Source: Methylobacterium planeticum
Lineage (GTDB): Bacteria > Pseudomonadota > Alphaproteobacteria > Rhizobiales > Beijerinckiaceae
NCBI RefSeq assembly: GCF_008806345.1
Contig: NZ_VZZJ01000010.1
Coordinates: 62,001 to 126,000 of the forward strand
Length of the DNA: 64,000 nucleotides
Direction of reading: 5' to 3'
A program made the position numbers and the translations under genes. A model generated the notes under the pieces. The model did no database searches. It saw nothing but the letters and a program-made list of their open reading frames with translations, and was not told the DNA's origin. Below, piece after piece: positions 17,509 through 27,182 of this stretch (position 1 is its first letter; the number at the start of each line of letters is the position of its first letter).

Positions 17509-18606
17509 ATGAGCGACGCCCGCACCCCCATCCGCTACCACGACGGCGTCGAGACGCCCGCGCCCGACGAGGCCGAGACCATCGAGGCGATCATCGCCTC
17601 GATGACCCGCGAGAGTCAGAAGACCTCCGAGCGCTACGGCCACGCGGTGCGCGCCTCGCATGCCAAGGTCAGCGGCGTCGCCCTCGGCACGCTGGAGATC
17701 CTGGCCGACCTGCCGCCGGAGCTGCGCCAGGGGCTGTTCGCGCAGGCCGCCACCCATCCGGTGGTGGTGCGCTTCGCGCAGGGGCCGGGCGAACTCCTCA
17801 AGGACAGCGTCTCGACCCATCGCGGCATGGCCATCAAGGTGTTCGACGTCGCGGGCGAGAGGCTGCAGGGCCACGCGGCGCCGACCCAGGATTTCGTGCT
17901 CGCCACCGGCCCGGTCTTCCCGAACCCGGACGCCAAGGGCTTCCTCGGCAGCATGAAGCAGCTTGAGGCCGGCACGAGCGCCCCGGAGGCGGTCAAGGCC
18001 GTGGTCTCGCAGACGGCCCGCGCCCTCGACAGCGTGGTCAAGGCGGTCAAGGGCGAGAGCGCGCCGCTCCTCGACTTCTTCGGGCACGAGCCGCTGCATC
18101 CGCTGGCCGAGCCCTATTACTCGCAGGCCGCCCTCCGCTACGGCGACCACGTCGCCAAGATCGCGGCCTTCCCGGCCTCCCCGGCGCAGAACGCCCTGGC
18201 GGACGGGACGCTCGATCCGGGGGAGGATCCGGACGCCTTCCGGCACGCGGTCCAGACCTACCTGGCGGGGGAGGCCGCGGTGTTCGAGATCCGCGTGCAG
18301 CTCTGCATCGACCTCGAGGCGATGCCGGTCGAGGACGCCTCGAAGCGCTGGGACGAGGCGCTGAGCCCCTACCGCACGGTGGCCCGCCTCGTCCTCCCGC
18401 CGCAGGACGCCGACGCCGAGGCCAGGCGCGCTTACGCGGACGACGTGCTGTCGTTCCGGCCCGCGCACAGCCTCGCGGCGCACCGGCCCCTCGGCTCGCT
18501 GATGCGGGCGCGGCTGAAGACCTATCAGGCGCTCTCGCGCTTCCGGCACGAGCGCAACCGCGTCCCGGAGGTCGAGCCGACCTCCGTCGACGAGGTGCCC
18601 GCCTGA
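17509..18606 (+). CDS. Catalase-family heme protein
   Basis: 365 residues, much shorter than a full catalase (about 480-750), which fits the reduced catalase-related group. The distal His region is RASHAKVSGVALGTLEI near residue 47, followed by HPVVVRFAQGPGELLKDSVS and THRGMAIKVFDV. The proximal heme motif RxxxY is present as RLKTY near residue 332. The Asn of the distal pocket is hard to place. No signal peptide. Ribosome site GAGAGGAG precedes ATG. Reduced catalases can act as catalase, peroxidase or fatty-acid-modifying heme proteins, so activity is open. It follows a Zn-alcohol dehydrogenase. Confidence 0.85.
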   Translation: MSDARTPIRYHDGVETPAPDEAETIEAIIASMTRESQKTSERYGHAVRASHAKVSGVALGTLEILADLPPELRQGLFAQAATHPVVVRFAQGPGELLKDSVSTHRGMAIKVFDVAGERLQGHAAPTQDFVLATGPVFPNPDAKGFLGSMKQLEAGTSAPEAVKAVVSQTARALDSVVKAVKGESAPLLDFFGHEPLHPLAEPYYSQAALRYGDHVAKIAAFPASPAQNALADGTLDPGEDPDAFRHAVQTYLAGEAAVFEIRVQLCIDLEAMPVEDASKRWDEALSPYRTVARLVLPPQDADAEARRAYADDVLSFRPAHSLAAHRPLGSLMRARLKTYQALSRFRHERNRVPEVEPTSVDEVPA

Positions 18607-18726
18607 GCGGCCGAGCCCTCGCGGGGACGGCTGGGATCTTGCAGCCTCGATCGACCGCGGGCGCGCATTCTGTGGTAGAGTCGGGACTCGTCCGCGTCCG
18701 CTGCCGAGCGGATGGAGGGCCCTGCC

Positions 18727-19002
18727 ATGCGTTTCGATCGCAACACCCGCGGTGAGTGGATCGTCGATCCGGACGAGCTCGCGCGCAAGCTCGGCATCCC
18801 GTGCGAGCAGCTCAAGGCCGAGAAGATCCTCGGCTTCGTCCACACGCTGGTGGTGATGGGGCGGGGCGCCGATCTCGGCCGTTCGCAGGTGACGGTCCAG
18901 TGCCGTGAGGCGGCGTGGCAGGGCGTCTTCGACGGCGCCGGCCACCTGATCGAGGAATGCCGCCTGTCGCCCGACGATCTCCCGGACGGCCTCGTCCACT
19001 AG
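18727..19002 (+). CDS. Small hypothetical protein (DUF6522-like)
   Basis: 91 residues from ATG 18727, chosen because GGAGG lies 8 bases upstream. Sequence begins MRFDRNTRGEWIVDPDELAR and continues with KLGIPCEQLKAEKILGFVHT, VTVQCREAAWQGVFDGAGHL and an acidic end. The arrangement (a short target-like N-terminal helix, a central strand pair, an xxWxGVFD motif) fits the small DUF6522-type proteins known from Methylobacterium; I recall the family only by pattern. A promoter-like GTGGTAGAGT lies at 18672-18681. Cytoplasmic; function unknown. Confidence 0.65.
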   Translation: MRFDRNTRGEWIVDPDELARKLGIPCEQLKAEKILGFVHTLVVMGRGADLGRSQVTVQCREAAWQGVFDGAGHLIEECRLSPDDLPDGLVH

Positions 19003-19293
19003 GAGACGCGTCCGGCGACAAGCCCCTGGACGCCACCCCGATCGGACGTTGCGAGCCGCAGGCCCCCCCGGTGGCGGGCCGGAGGGCTTGCGTGCGCGGC
19101 CGTACGCGCCCCGCGCGGGTAAGGTCCCGTTTACCCTTCGGGACGACCCTGGCCTCACCCGCCGCGACCCCCTCCCGGCGGGATGGCCCCGCCGGTTCTC
19201 CGCGACCTGTGCCGGCGGGGCCTGCTTCGGGCCCGCGCCCGTCGAACCGCCGCTCGCGCCGGAGCCGTCCGCTCCGAGGCAGGGATCCGCACC

Positions 19294-19644
19294 ATGATGG
19301 ACGAGCCGCGCCGGTTCTTCGCGCCCTGGCGCATCGTCGAGTTCGAGGGCGCCTTCCGGATCGAGGACGCGGCGGCGCTGCCGCTCGCCTACAGCTACTA
19401 TTCGGAGGAGATCGGGCACCGCGCGGTCGGCGGGTATATGTCCCGGGACGATGCGCGCCGGATCGCGCTCAACATCACGGCGCTGCCGGACCTGCGGGCG
19501 GCGCTGCGGGAGCGGGACGAACCCGGGGCGCTGCAGGCCGAGGTCGCGGCGCTGCGGAGCCAGCTCGCCGAAGCCGCCGAGGAGCGCGATGCGTGGCGGG
19601 CCGAGGCCGCGCGCCTCCGCGACTGGATCGACGCGCAACGCTGA
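19294..19644 (+). CDS. Hypothetical protein with C-terminal coiled coil
   Basis: 116 residues from ATG 19294 (ATG 19297 also possible). The N-terminal half is mixed (FFAPWRIVEFEGAFRIEDAA, YYSEEIGHRAVGGYMSRDDA). The last 50 residues form a heptad pattern (LQAEVAALRSQLAEAAEERD, WRAEAARLRDW) typical of a coiled coil. No catalytic motif. AGGCAGGGA lies about 10 bases upstream. It may be an adaptor or structural protein; I do not recognise the family. Confidence 0.6.
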   Translation: MMDEPRRFFAPWRIVEFEGAFRIEDAAALPLAYSYYSEEIGHRAVGGYMSRDDARRIALNITALPDLRAALRERDEPGALQAEVAALRSQLAEAAEERDAWRAEAARLRDWIDAQR

Positions 19645-19701
19645 TGCCGGCCCGCGCCGACCCGGGACGGCTCGGGCCGCTGCCGGCGGGCTCCGGCCGC
19701 G

Positions 19702-19902
19702 CTAGGCCAGCACCAGGAGCAGGACGCTGGTGCAGACCAGCGTCATGGCCCCGACCACCAGCGCGGCATTCCGTACGCTGCGCGTCGCCGCGTGATTGTC
19801 ATTGGCGGCGCGACGATGCCAGCGCGGCAGGCGGTAATCGAAGACGGGATGCGGCTGACCGAACCGCTCCACGGCGAACACTCGAGCACCCGCAGCACAC
19901 AC
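19702..19902 (-). CDS. Small single-helix membrane protein
   Basis: 66 residues starting with GTG 19902, which has AGGGAGG about 9 bases upstream. The C-terminus ends in one hydrophobic helix, ALVVGAMTLVCTSVLLLVLA, preceded by a basic stretch RWHRRAANDN, so the N-terminus should lie inside. Small proteins with an AANDN stretch and one C-terminal helix are common as hypothetical proteins in this group. Function unknown. Confidence 0.5.
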   Translation of the reverse strand: MCAAGARVFAVERFGQPHPVFDYRLPRWHRRAANDNHAATRSVRNAALVVGAMTLVCTSVLLLVLA

Positions 19903-19999
19903 GCGATGTCCCTCCCTGATTTTTGGGATCAGGGTAAGGCCTTTCCCGGCCGCGCGTCAAAGTTTTCGACGCCGTTCAGCGTGGCCGGGTGCGCCGCCG

Positions 20000-20080
20000 T
20001 CAGCTTGCCGAAGGCGCGCGCTTCGGCGGCTGGATGGTCACGAGCTTGCCGGTGATGGGGTCGAAGACGACAATCGCCAT
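20000..20080 (-). CDS. Possible very small protein (26 aa)
   Basis: A 26-residue frame from ATG 20080: MAIVVFDPITGKLVTIQPPK plus RAPSAS. It reads like protein rather than noise (DPITGKLV), but the ribosome site (GCGAGGCAA) is only moderate and the length is below what sequence alone can prove. Divergent from the isochorismatase-like gene and followed by the single-helix membrane protein on the same strand. Confidence 0.25.
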   Translation of the reverse strand: MAIVVFDPITGKLVTIQPPKRAPSAS

Positions 20081-20547
20081 GGCGTATTGCCTCGCTTGTA
20101 GACCCTCCGATCCCATGCCCCTTCGGTTAACGCATGTTTAACAAAATCCGTCCGTACGGTCGAATGCCCAAAGGTGTTAGAGGTTTCCCTCCGATTCCAC
20201 AGGCGCCTCCCAAGCAGGAACAAAGGTTTCATCGCGCCACCGCCGTATTCCCCGGGATTTGTCCGGATTCGTACGCAGCCCGAGCTGTGACCGCGAGGGT
20301 CGGATCGAGCCAACTCGCCGATGAGGACGGTCGCGACGTCGCTCCGGCGCGGCCCGATGGCCACCGCCGATCCGCGACCCGGGAGGTCCGGGCGCGGCCC
20401 TGCGGGTTCGGCGCGACGCGCGGCCGGCACCGAAATGGCCGGCACGGCGCTCACCCCGGGCCACTCTCGCATTGACGGCGTCCGCGCGAGCCCGTTCCTG
20501 TCCTGGCCGGCGGACGACCGGACGCGAAATCGAGAGGATGAGCTGCC
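20081..20547. other. Intergenic region
   Basis: About 465 bases before the isochorismatase-like gene. The first 70 bases are AT-richer and contain GTTAA-N7-TTAAC, a plausible promoter or operator area. No supported gene or repeat. Confidence 0.4.
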
Positions 20548-21162
20548 ATGACGGATCGGACGCGCGCAGGTCTACGGACCCTCAGGGACATCTCGGGCCT
20601 CAGCCCGCAACCCGCCGCGCTCGCCGGGTCGGCGCTGCTGATGATCGACCTGCAGAACACCTATCGCGAGGGCTTGATGCGGCTCGATGGCGTCGAGCCC
20701 GCCGTCGCGGAGGCCGCCGCGCTCCTGGCCCGCGCCCGCGCCGCCGGCATCCCGGTCTTCCACGTGCGTCACGATGCGGGGCCGGGCTCGCCCTACGACC
20801 TCACGGCAGCGGCCGGCCAGATCAGCGACGAGGTGGCGCCCGAGGGGGACGAGGCCGTCATCACCAAGGCCTATCCGAGCGCCTTCGTGGGGACCGACCT
20901 TCAGGCGCGCCTGGAGGCGGCCGGAATCAAGGACCTGATCCTGGCGGGGTTCATGACGCATATGTGCGTGAACTCGACCGCGCGCAGCGCCTTCAGCCTC
21001 GGCTTCCGGCCGACCGTGGTGGCCGCCGCCACCGCCACGCGCGACCTCCCCGCGCCGGACGGCTCCGTCGTCCCGGCGCAGGCGGTGCAGGCCGCGAGTC
21101 TGGCGGCGCTCGGCGACCTGTTCGCGGCGATCGCCCGCACGCAGCGCGAGATTCCCGGGTGA
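20548..21162 (+). CDS. Isochorismatase-like cysteine hydrolase
   Basis: 204 residues. Family motifs: LLMIDLQNTY (catalytic Asp), the Lys of ITKAYPSAFVGTDL, and the nucleophile Cys in LAGFMTHMCVNSTARSAF. The VAAATATRDL segment is the usual region after the Cys. Members hydrolyse isochorismate, nicotinamide, N-carbamoyl compounds or other amides; which one is not clear here. No signal peptide, so cytoplasmic. AGAGGATGAG precedes the ATG. PoxB follows 84 bases later on the same strand. Confidence 0.88.
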   Translation: MTDRTRAGLRTLRDISGLSPQPAALAGSALLMIDLQNTYREGLMRLDGVEPAVAEAAALLARARAAGIPVFHVRHDAGPGSPYDLTAAAGQISDEVAPEGDEAVITKAYPSAFVGTDLQARLEAAGIKDLILAGFMTHMCVNSTARSAFSLGFRPTVVAAATATRDLPAPDGSVVPAQAVQAASLAALGDLFAAIARTQREIPG

Positions 21163-21246
21163 GGGTGCAGCATCGCACGCGCCCGCGCTCCGCGGCGGAA
21201 CGCGGCGGAGGCTGATGCGGTTCGGCTTCCATCACGGAGCTGAACC

Positions 21247-22980
21247 ATGCGCATCACCAACGTCGCGGACCTCGTCGTCGAGACCCTGCAGCAGGTCGGC
21301 GTCGCGCGGATCTACGGGGTCGTCGGGGATAGTCTCAACGCCGTCACGGAGGCGATCCGCGCGCGCGGCAAGATCGAGTGGGTGCATGTGCGCCACGAGG
21401 AGGCCGGCGCCTTCGCGGCGGGGGCCGAGAGCCAGATCACGGGCCGGCTCGCGGTCTGCGCCGGCTCCTGCGGGCCCGGGCACGTCCACCTGATCAACGG
21501 CCTCTACGATTGCCACCGGACGCGCACGCCGGTCCTTGCCATCGCGGCCCACATCCCGTCGCCGGAGATCGGCTCGGGCTACTTCCAGGAGACCGATCCG
21601 AAGCACCTGTTCCGCGAGTGCAGCCATTACTGCGAGCTCGTCTCCGACCCCGCCCAGCTGCCCTACGTGCTGGAGAACGCCGTGCGGGCCGCGGTCGGCC
21701 AGCAGGGCGTCGCCGTGGTGATCATCCCGGGCGACGTCGCCGTGAAGGACGCGCCCGCCCGCGCCATCGCGCCCAATCCCGGCCTGCTGCCGGCCAAGCC
21801 CGTGATCCGCCCCGCCGAGGCGGAGATCGACGCGCTCGCCGACCTGCTCAACGGCTCGAAGCGGATCACCCTGCTCTGCGGCCGCGGCTGCGCGGGGGCG
21901 CATGCCGCGTTGCTGCGCCTCGCCGAGACCCTCAAGAGCCCGATCGTGCACGCCCTCGGCGGAAAGGAATTCGTCGAATACGACAACCCCTACGATGTCG
22001 GGATGACGGGTCTGATCGGATTCTCCTCGGGCTACGCCGCCATGCATGGCTGCGAGACCCTGCTGATGCTCGGCACCGACTTCCCCTACAAGCAATTCTA
22101 CCCGTCCGATGCCAAGGTCGCGCAGGTGGATTTGCGGCCGGGGCAGCTCGGCCGGCGCTGCAAGCTCGACCTCGGCCTCGTCGGCGATGTCGGCGAGACC
22201 ATCGCGGCGCTGCTGCCGAAGCTCACGGTCAAGGACGACCGCAGCTACCTCGATGCGAGCCTCAAGCACTACGCCAAGGCGCGCGAGGGTCTCGACGAGC
22301 TCGCGACCGGCAAGGCCGGCCGCAGGCCGATCCACCCGCAATACCTCGCCAAGGTGGTGAGCGACGCGGCCGCCGGGGACGCGATCTTCACCGCCGATGT
22401 CGGCACCCCGACGATCTGGGCGGCGCGCTACCTGCGGATGAACGGTCGGCGCCGCCTCCTCGGCTCCTGGGTGCACGGCTCGATGGCGAACGCCATGGCG
22501 CAAGGGCTCGGCGCCCAGGCGGCCGACCGGACCCGGCAGGTGGTCTCCCTCTCGGGCGACGGCGGCTTCGCCATGCTGATGGGCGACCTCCTGACGCTGC
22601 GCCAGGAGCGGCTGCCCCTGAAGATCGTGGTCTTCAACAACGGCACCCTCGGCTTCGTCGAGATGGAGATGAAGGCCGCGGGCTACCTCGAGACCGGCGT
22701 CAGCCTCGACAACCCGGATTTCGCGGCCCTCGCCCGGGCGGCGGGGATCCACGGGCGCCGGGTCGAGGATCCGGGCGAGCTCGAGGGGGCGGCCCGCGAG
22801 GTCTTCGCCCATGACGGGCCGGCCCTCCTCGACGTCGTGGTCAACCGCCAGGAACTCTCGATGCCGCCCAAGATCGACGGCCAGCAGGTGAAGGGCTTCA
22901 GCCTCTACGTGCTGCGCGCCGTGATGAGCGGACGCGGTGACGCGGTTCTCGACCTCGCCAAGACGAACCTCATCCGCTAG
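21247..22980 (+). CDS. poxB: Thiamine diphosphate-dependent pyruvate oxidase/dehydrogenase (PoxB type)
   Basis: 577 residues, the length of E. coli PoxB. N-terminal ThDP PYR domain with [13 protein letters not shown] and the catalytic Glu of [16 protein letters not shown], a central FAD/nucleotide domain, and a C-terminal PP domain with the ThDP-binding motif [12 protein letters not shown]...[12 protein letters not shown]. PoxB decarboxylates pyruvate to acetate and CO2 and passes electrons to ubiquinone at the inner membrane. The adjoining lutABC genes produce pyruvate from lactate, so a lactate to pyruvate to acetate route is plausible. The lipid-binding C-terminal helix of E. coli PoxB is not obvious. 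Confidence 0.88.
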   Translation: MRITNVADLVVETLQQVGVARIYGVVGDSLNAVTEAIRARGKIEWVHVRHEEAGAFAAGAESQITGRLAVCAGSCGPGHVHLINGLYDCHRTRTPVLAIAAHIPSPEIGSGYFQETDPKHLFRECSHYCELVSDPAQLPYVLENAVRAAVGQQGVAVVIIPGDVAVKDAPARAIAPNPGLLPAKPVIRPAEAEIDALADLLNGSKRITLLCGRGCAGAHAALLRLAETLKSPIVHALGGKEFVEYDNPYDVGMTGLIGFSSGYAAMHGCETLLMLGTDFPYKQFYPSDAKVAQVDLRPGQLGRRCKLDLGLVGDVGETIAALLPKLTVKDDRSYLDASLKHYAKAREGLDELATGKAGRRPIHPQYLAKVVSDAAAGDAIFTADVGTPTIWAARYLRMNGRRRLLGSWVHGSMANAMAQGLGAQAADRTRQVVSLSGDGGFAMLMGDLLTLRQERLPLKIVVFNNGTLGFVEMEMKAAGYLETGVSLDNPDFAALARAAGIHGRRVEDPGELEGAAREVFAHDGPALLDVVVNRQELSMPPKIDGQQVKGFSLYVLRAVMSGRGDAVLDLAKTNLIR

Positions 22981-23114
22981 ACCGGGTCGGGGATTTCGAA
23001 ACGTTCCAGCCTGCCGGCGCGGTCGCGCGGGCGGCCGGGCCCGGTTTCGCTCCGTGGCCCGAATCCGCCCCGCGGGTGCCGGGTCGCCGAGCCGCGAGAA
23101 GAAGAACACCTGTG

Positions 23115-23858
23115 ATGCGCGTCGGTCTGTTCGTGCCGTGCTACGTCGATGCCTTCGAGCCCGAGGTGGGGATCGCCACGCTCGAGCTGCTCGAGCGCTT
23201 CGGCCTTGACGTCTCCTACCCGTTCGACCAGACCTGCTGCGGCCAGCCGATGACGAATACCGGCTGCCACGCGGAGGCCGCCGCGACCGAGGCGCTCTTC
23301 GTCAGGAACTTCACCGGCTTCGACTACGTGGTGGCTCCCTCGGGGAGCTGCGTGCACCAGGTGCGCGAGCACCTGACGGCGATCCCGCAGACGCCCGAGG
23401 TCACCGCCGTGCGCGAGCGGACCTTCGAGCTCGTCGAGTTCCTGCACGACATCCTCAAGGTCGAGGACCTGCCCTGGGCGGAATTCCCGCACAAGGTCAG
23501 CTACCACTCGAACTGCAACGCGCTGCGGGGCATCGGCCACGCGCGCCCGAGCGAGATCAACGCGCCGTTCTTCTCCAAGCCCCTCGACCTGCTGGCGAAG
23601 GTGCGGGGCCTCGAGGTCGTCGAGATCGCCCGGCCCGACGAGTGCTGCGGCTTCGGCGGCACCTTCTCGGTGTTCGAGCCCGCGGTCTCGGCCAAGATGG
23701 GCTACGACAAGGTGACGGACCACGCCCGGGCCGGGGCCCGGTACGTGGTCTCGGCCGATTCCTCCTGCATGATGCACCAGAAGGGCTGCGCCGAGCGCCT
23801 CGGCGTTCCGCTGAAGTTCATCCACATCGCCCAGGTCCTCAACGGAGCCGCCGCATGA
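23115..23858 (+). CDS. lutA: Lactate utilisation protein LutA ((Fe-S)-binding)
   Basis: 247 residues from ATG 23115. Two CCG-type cysteine motifs bind Fe-S or substrate: TCCGQPMTNTGC near residue 37 and DECCGFGGTFSV near 178; a further Cys-rich site is VSADSSCMMHQKGC. This is the LutA/YkgE protein of the LutABC L-lactate oxidation complex, which turns L-lactate into pyruvate. Its TGA overlaps the ATG of lutB. Starting the protein further upstream would add a non-family Arg/Pro-rich tail. Confidence 0.92.
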   Translation: MRVGLFVPCYVDAFEPEVGIATLELLERFGLDVSYPFDQTCCGQPMTNTGCHAEAAATEALFVRNFTGFDYVVAPSGSCVHQVREHLTAIPQTPEVTAVRERTFELVEFLHDILKVEDLPWAEFPHKVSYHSNCNALRGIGHARPSEINAPFFSKPLDLLAKVRGLEVVEIARPDECCGFGGTFSVFEPAVSAKMGYDKVTDHARAGARYVVSADSSCMMHQKGCAERLGVPLKFIHIAQVLNGAAA

Positions 23859-25456
23859 GCGCGCCAGACGATCTCCGCATCCACGACGGCGCCGCCGACC
23901 GCGGCGGGCTGATCCACCCCGAGATCCGCCAGCCGGACGACGAGAGCGAGCGCGGGCCCGACGGCAGCCGGCTCCAGCACGCGGAGGGCACGACGCAGCC
24001 GCTCAGCGCCGCCCCGAAGGCCGCCCAGGCCCGCGAGCCGCAGCCCCGCGGCGCCAGGATCCGGGGCAACCGGCCGATCGACCAGGCGGAGGCGGCCGAG
24101 CGCTTCATCGCGGCGCCGCTCCACCTCAAGGCCCATGACGAGCGCCTGTGGGACCTGCGCAAGAAGCGGGACGCGGTGGCGCACACCATCCCCGAATGGG
24201 AGGAGCTGCGCGAGCTCGCCTCGCAGATCAAGGCGCACACCCTCACGAATCTCGACGCCTATCTCGAGCAGTTCGAGGCGCAGGCCAAGGCCAACGGCGT
24301 CCACGTCCATTGGGCCGCCGACGGGGCCGAGCACAACCGCATCGTCCACGGCATCCTGACGGATCACGGCGCCAGGACGCTGATCAAGTCGAAGTCGATG
24401 CTCACCGAGGAATGCGGCTTCCGGCACTACATGGACGCGCACGGCATCGAGATCATCGAGACCGACCTCGGCGAGCGCATCCAGCAGCTCGACAAGGAGG
24501 AGCCGAGCCACGTGGTCTGCCCGGCGGTGCACAAGACCCGCCTCGACGTGGCCGAGGTCTTCGCCCGGACGCTCGGCACCGACCCGGAGAACGACGACAT
24601 CCACTACCTCGCCGAGAGCCAGCGCGAGACCACCCGGCCCTACATCCTGACCGCCGATGCGGGCATGACGGGCTGCAACTTCGCCATCGCCGAGACCGGC
24701 ACCGTCGTCACCTGCACGAACGAGGGCAATGCCGACCTCTCGGGCAACGTGCCGAAGCTGCAGATCCACTCGATCGGCATCGAGAAGCTGATCCCCCGGG
24801 TCGAGCATCTCGGCGTCTTCATCCGCCTCCTGTCGCGCTCCGCCCTCGGCTCGCCGATCACCCAGTATACCTCGCATTTCCGCGCCCCGCGCGCGGGCAC
24901 CGAGATGCACATGGTGCTGGTCGATAACGGCCGCTCGGCCCGGCTCGGCATGGAGGCGTTCTGGACCTCGCTGAAATGCATCCGCTGCGGCGCCTGCATG
25001 AACACCTGCCCGGTCTACCGGCGCTCGGGCGGCCTCTCCTACGGCGCCACCTATTCGGGTCCGATCGGGCTCATCATCGACCCGACCTTCAACAAGCGGA
25101 AATACTCGACCCTGCCGTTCTCCTCGACGATGAACGGCTCCTGCACCAATGTCTGCCCGGTCAAGATCAACATCCACGAGCAGATCTTCGCCTGGCGCAA
25201 GGTCCTGGCCGAGGAGCACGAGATCCCGCTGGTGAAGAAGGGCATGATGAAGGCCGCCGGGCAGGTCCTGAGCCGCCCCGCCGCCTACCGGGCCGCGATC
25301 GGCGCCGCCGATTCCGCCCTGCGGGTGCTGCCGCGCTTCGCCGTCTACAACCCTCTCAACACCTGGGGCCGGGGCCGCGAGATGCCCGAGACCCCGCGCC
25401 AGAGCTTCCACGCCTGGTACAAGCAGAACCGGGCCAAGACGGACGGTGCCGCATGA
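23855..25456 (+). CDS. lutB: Lactate utilisation protein LutB (4Fe-4S), with N-terminal extension
   Basis: 533 residues. The conserved LutB/YkgF body includes LIKSKSMLTEECGF, CPAVHKTRLDVAEVF, AIAETGTVVTCTNEGNADL and two ferredoxin-type clusters, CIRCGACMNTCPVYRR and CTNVCPVKINIHEQ. About 60 hydrophilic, low-complexity residues (PDDESERGPDGSRLQHAEGT and similar) precede it, so the protein is longer than the usual 470-480. LutB carries electrons in the lactate oxidation complex. Start ATG 23855 overlaps lutA; stop overlaps lutC. Confidence 0.92.
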   Translation: MSAPDDLRIHDGAADRGGLIHPEIRQPDDESERGPDGSRLQHAEGTTQPLSAAPKAAQAREPQPRGARIRGNRPIDQAEAAERFIAAPLHLKAHDERLWDLRKKRDAVAHTIPEWEELRELASQIKAHTLTNLDAYLEQFEAQAKANGVHVHWAADGAEHNRIVHGILTDHGARTLIKSKSMLTEECGFRHYMDAHGIEIIETDLGERIQQLDKEEPSHVVCPAVHKTRLDVAEVFARTLGTDPENDDIHYLAESQRETTRPYILTADAGMTGCNFAIAETGTVVTCTNEGNADLSGNVPKLQIHSIGIEKLIPRVEHLGVFIRLLSRSALGSPITQYTSHFRAPRAGTEMHMVLVDNGRSARLGMEAFWTSLKCIRCGACMNTCPVYRRSGGLSYGATYSGPIGLIIDPTFNKRKYSTLPFSSTMNGSCTNVCPVKINIHEQIFAWRKVLAEEHEIPLVKKGMMKAAGQVLSRPAAYRAAIGAADSALRVLPRFAVYNPLNTWGRGREMPETPRQSFHAWYKQNRAKTDGAA

Positions 25457-26046
25457 GCGCCCGCGACGGCATCCTCCGGGCGATCCGGCAGAACCGCCCG
25501 TCCGGCACCTACGCGCTGCCACCCCTGCCGGATTTCGCGCCCCTCGTCGGCGACGACCTGATCGCGTCCTTCGGCGAGCGCCTGGAGCGCATGGGCGGGC
25601 GCCTGGCCCAGGCGGGCCCGGACGGCGACCCCCTCGGGGCCGTGCGCGAGCGCCTGGCAGGCGCCCGCGTCGTCGCCTCCGCGGTGCCGGAGGTGGCGGG
25701 CAACCGCGACCTCGCGCGGGTCGCGCACCCGGCCGACCTCGCGGATGTCGACGTGGCGGTGGTGCGCGCGGTCTTCGGCGTCGCCGAGACCGGCTCGGTC
25801 CTGTTCACCCAGGACGAGCTGCGGGTGAACGCCGTCGCCTACCTCGCCCAGCACCTGATCGTGCTCCTCGATCCGGCCGACCTTCTGGTCAACATCCAGG
25901 CGGCCTATCGCCGGCCGGAATTCGGCCGCTCGGCCTACGCGGTGCTCCATACCGGCCCCTCCGCCACCGCCGACATCGAGGGCGTCCTGATCCACGGCGC
26001 CCAGGGCGTGCGCTCGCTGACCGTGGTGCTGCTGGCGCGGACCTGA
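25453..26046 (+). CDS. lutC: Lactate utilisation protein LutC
   Basis: 197 residues of the LutC/YkgG family. The first 40 residues are the variable N-terminal region, and the C-terminal body has VAETGSVLFTQDELRVNAVA and TGPSATADIEGVLIHGAQG, the signature end of the family. ATG 25453 overlaps the lutB stop (ATGA). It is the third subunit needed for LutABC lactate oxidation, cytoplasmic, with no own redox cluster visible. End of the lut operon. Confidence 0.9.
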   Translation: MSARDGILRAIRQNRPSGTYALPPLPDFAPLVGDDLIASFGERLERMGGRLAQAGPDGDPLGAVRERLAGARVVASAVPEVAGNRDLARVAHPADLADVDVAVVRAVFGVAETGSVLFTQDELRVNAVAYLAQHLIVLLDPADLLVNIQAAYRRPEFGRSAYAVLHTGPSATADIEGVLIHGAQGVRSLTVVLLART

Positions 26047-26167
26047 GGCCGCCGGGCGCGCCTCACGCGCTCGTGAGGCCTTTTCCCGGAACCGGGCGGC
26101 ATCCGGGCGGGAAACCGTGCCGGTCGCAGGCGTAGTCCTTGCTAGGGTCGGCCCTCGACCCCCCGCG

Positions 26168-27040
26168 ATGGAGCAGATGGTGCGCTATACTCTGGGCTGC
26201 AGTCTTTCCTACAATATTCTCTCGGACACGCTGTTCATCTTCAACCTCGAGGTCGCGCACCTGAAGAGCCTCGCGATCCTCAGCGAGACCCTGACCCTCT
26301 CCCCCGACCTGCCGCGGCGCAGCTACGTCACCCCGGATTTCCAGAACCGCTACCTCGGGGTGAACGTGCCGACCGGCGCCTTCTCGCTCGAGTACAACGC
26401 CGAGGTCGAGCTCACCGTGCTGCGGGCCGACCCCGCGACGATCGACGAGACGCCGGTGACGGAGCTGCCCCTCGACATCCTGCCCTTCCTGCTGCCGAGC
26501 CGCTTCGTCTCCTCGGACCGGCTGACGCCCTTCGCGCAGGCGGAGTTCGGGAACCTGCCGAAGGGGCACCAGCGGGTGAACGCCATCTGCAACTGGATCC
26601 ACGACCACCTGACCTACCAGCCGGGCAGCAGCGACGAGCAGACCACGGCCGACGAATCCCTGCTGCGCCGGGCCGGCGTCTGCCGCGACTTCGCCCATCT
26701 CGGCACCGCCTTCTGCCGGGCGCTCGGGATCCCGGCCCGCTTCGTCTCCTGCTACGCCCACGGCCTCGTGCCCTGCGACTTCCACGCGGTGTTCGAGGCC
26801 TATCTCGACGGGCGCTGGTGGCTGTTCGACGCGACGCGTCAGGCCAACCTCGACGGCCTCGTGCGCATCGGCGTCGGCCGGGACGCGGCCGAGATCGCGT
26901 TCTCGACGCCCTACGGCAACATGCAGCCGACGAACATGCAGATCCGGATCAACCGCGCCGACGGCCAGGACGGCCCAGCCGCCCGCACGGTCGACGCGAT
27001 CTCGACCGAGGAGCCGGCCCCGCACGCCGGCGCCGCCTGA
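26168..27040 (+). CDS. Transglutaminase-like family protein
   Basis: 290 residues from ATG 26168 (ATG 26177 equally possible; a GTG at 26117 would add 17 poor residues). An N-terminal beta domain is followed by the papain-like core: Cys in RAGVCRDFAHLGTAFCRALG, His in CDFHAVFEAYLDGRW and Asp in WLFDATRQANL, a full Cys-His-Asp set. Such bacterial proteins act as cysteine proteases or amidases rather than as true cross-linkers. No signal peptide. Located between the lut and eut genes without clear functional link. Confidence 0.85.
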   Translation: MEQMVRYTLGCSLSYNILSDTLFIFNLEVAHLKSLAILSETLTLSPDLPRRSYVTPDFQNRYLGVNVPTGAFSLEYNAEVELTVLRADPATIDETPVTELPLDILPFLLPSRFVSSDRLTPFAQAEFGNLPKGHQRVNAICNWIHDHLTYQPGSSDEQTTADESLLRRAGVCRDFAHLGTAFCRALGIPARFVSCYAHGLVPCDFHAVFEAYLDGRWWLFDATRQANLDGLVRIGVGRDAAEIAFSTPYGNMQPTNMQIRINRADGQDGPAARTVDAISTEEPAPHAGAA

Positions 27041-27056
27041 CGGGATCCCGTCGTCA

Positions 27057-27082
27057 CGGGATCCGGGGATCCGCGGATCCCG
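27057..27082. repeat. Palindromic intergenic hairpin with GGATCC core
   Basis: CGGGATCCG (27057-27065) and its perfect complement CGGATCCCG (27074-27082) flank an 8-base loop that carries a third GGATCC. It lies 16 bases after the transglutaminase-like gene, so it may also serve as a terminator. The same core occurs in hairpins at 46482 and 62760. Confidence 0.6.
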
Positions 27083-27182
27083 CTGGCCGCAGCGGAGGCA
27101 TCGTCGGCGCGGCCGGGCCTTTGACCGGGGGCGCCGCGGGGGCATCATCGGCGCGGCGCGCCCGATCAGGAGGTTGTCCGGA

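Noticed and set aside
15972..17966. Plus-strand frame running through the intergenic region and the alcohol dehydrogenase
   Set aside because: It is a shadow of the dehydrogenase gene in another frame; sequence is Arg/His/Pro-rich and has no start with a ribosome site.
17335..19638. 767-codon minus-strand frame over the catalase-like and small genes
   Set aside because: Low-complexity Arg/Gly/Asp-rich translation with no domain, and three coherent plus-strand genes cover it.
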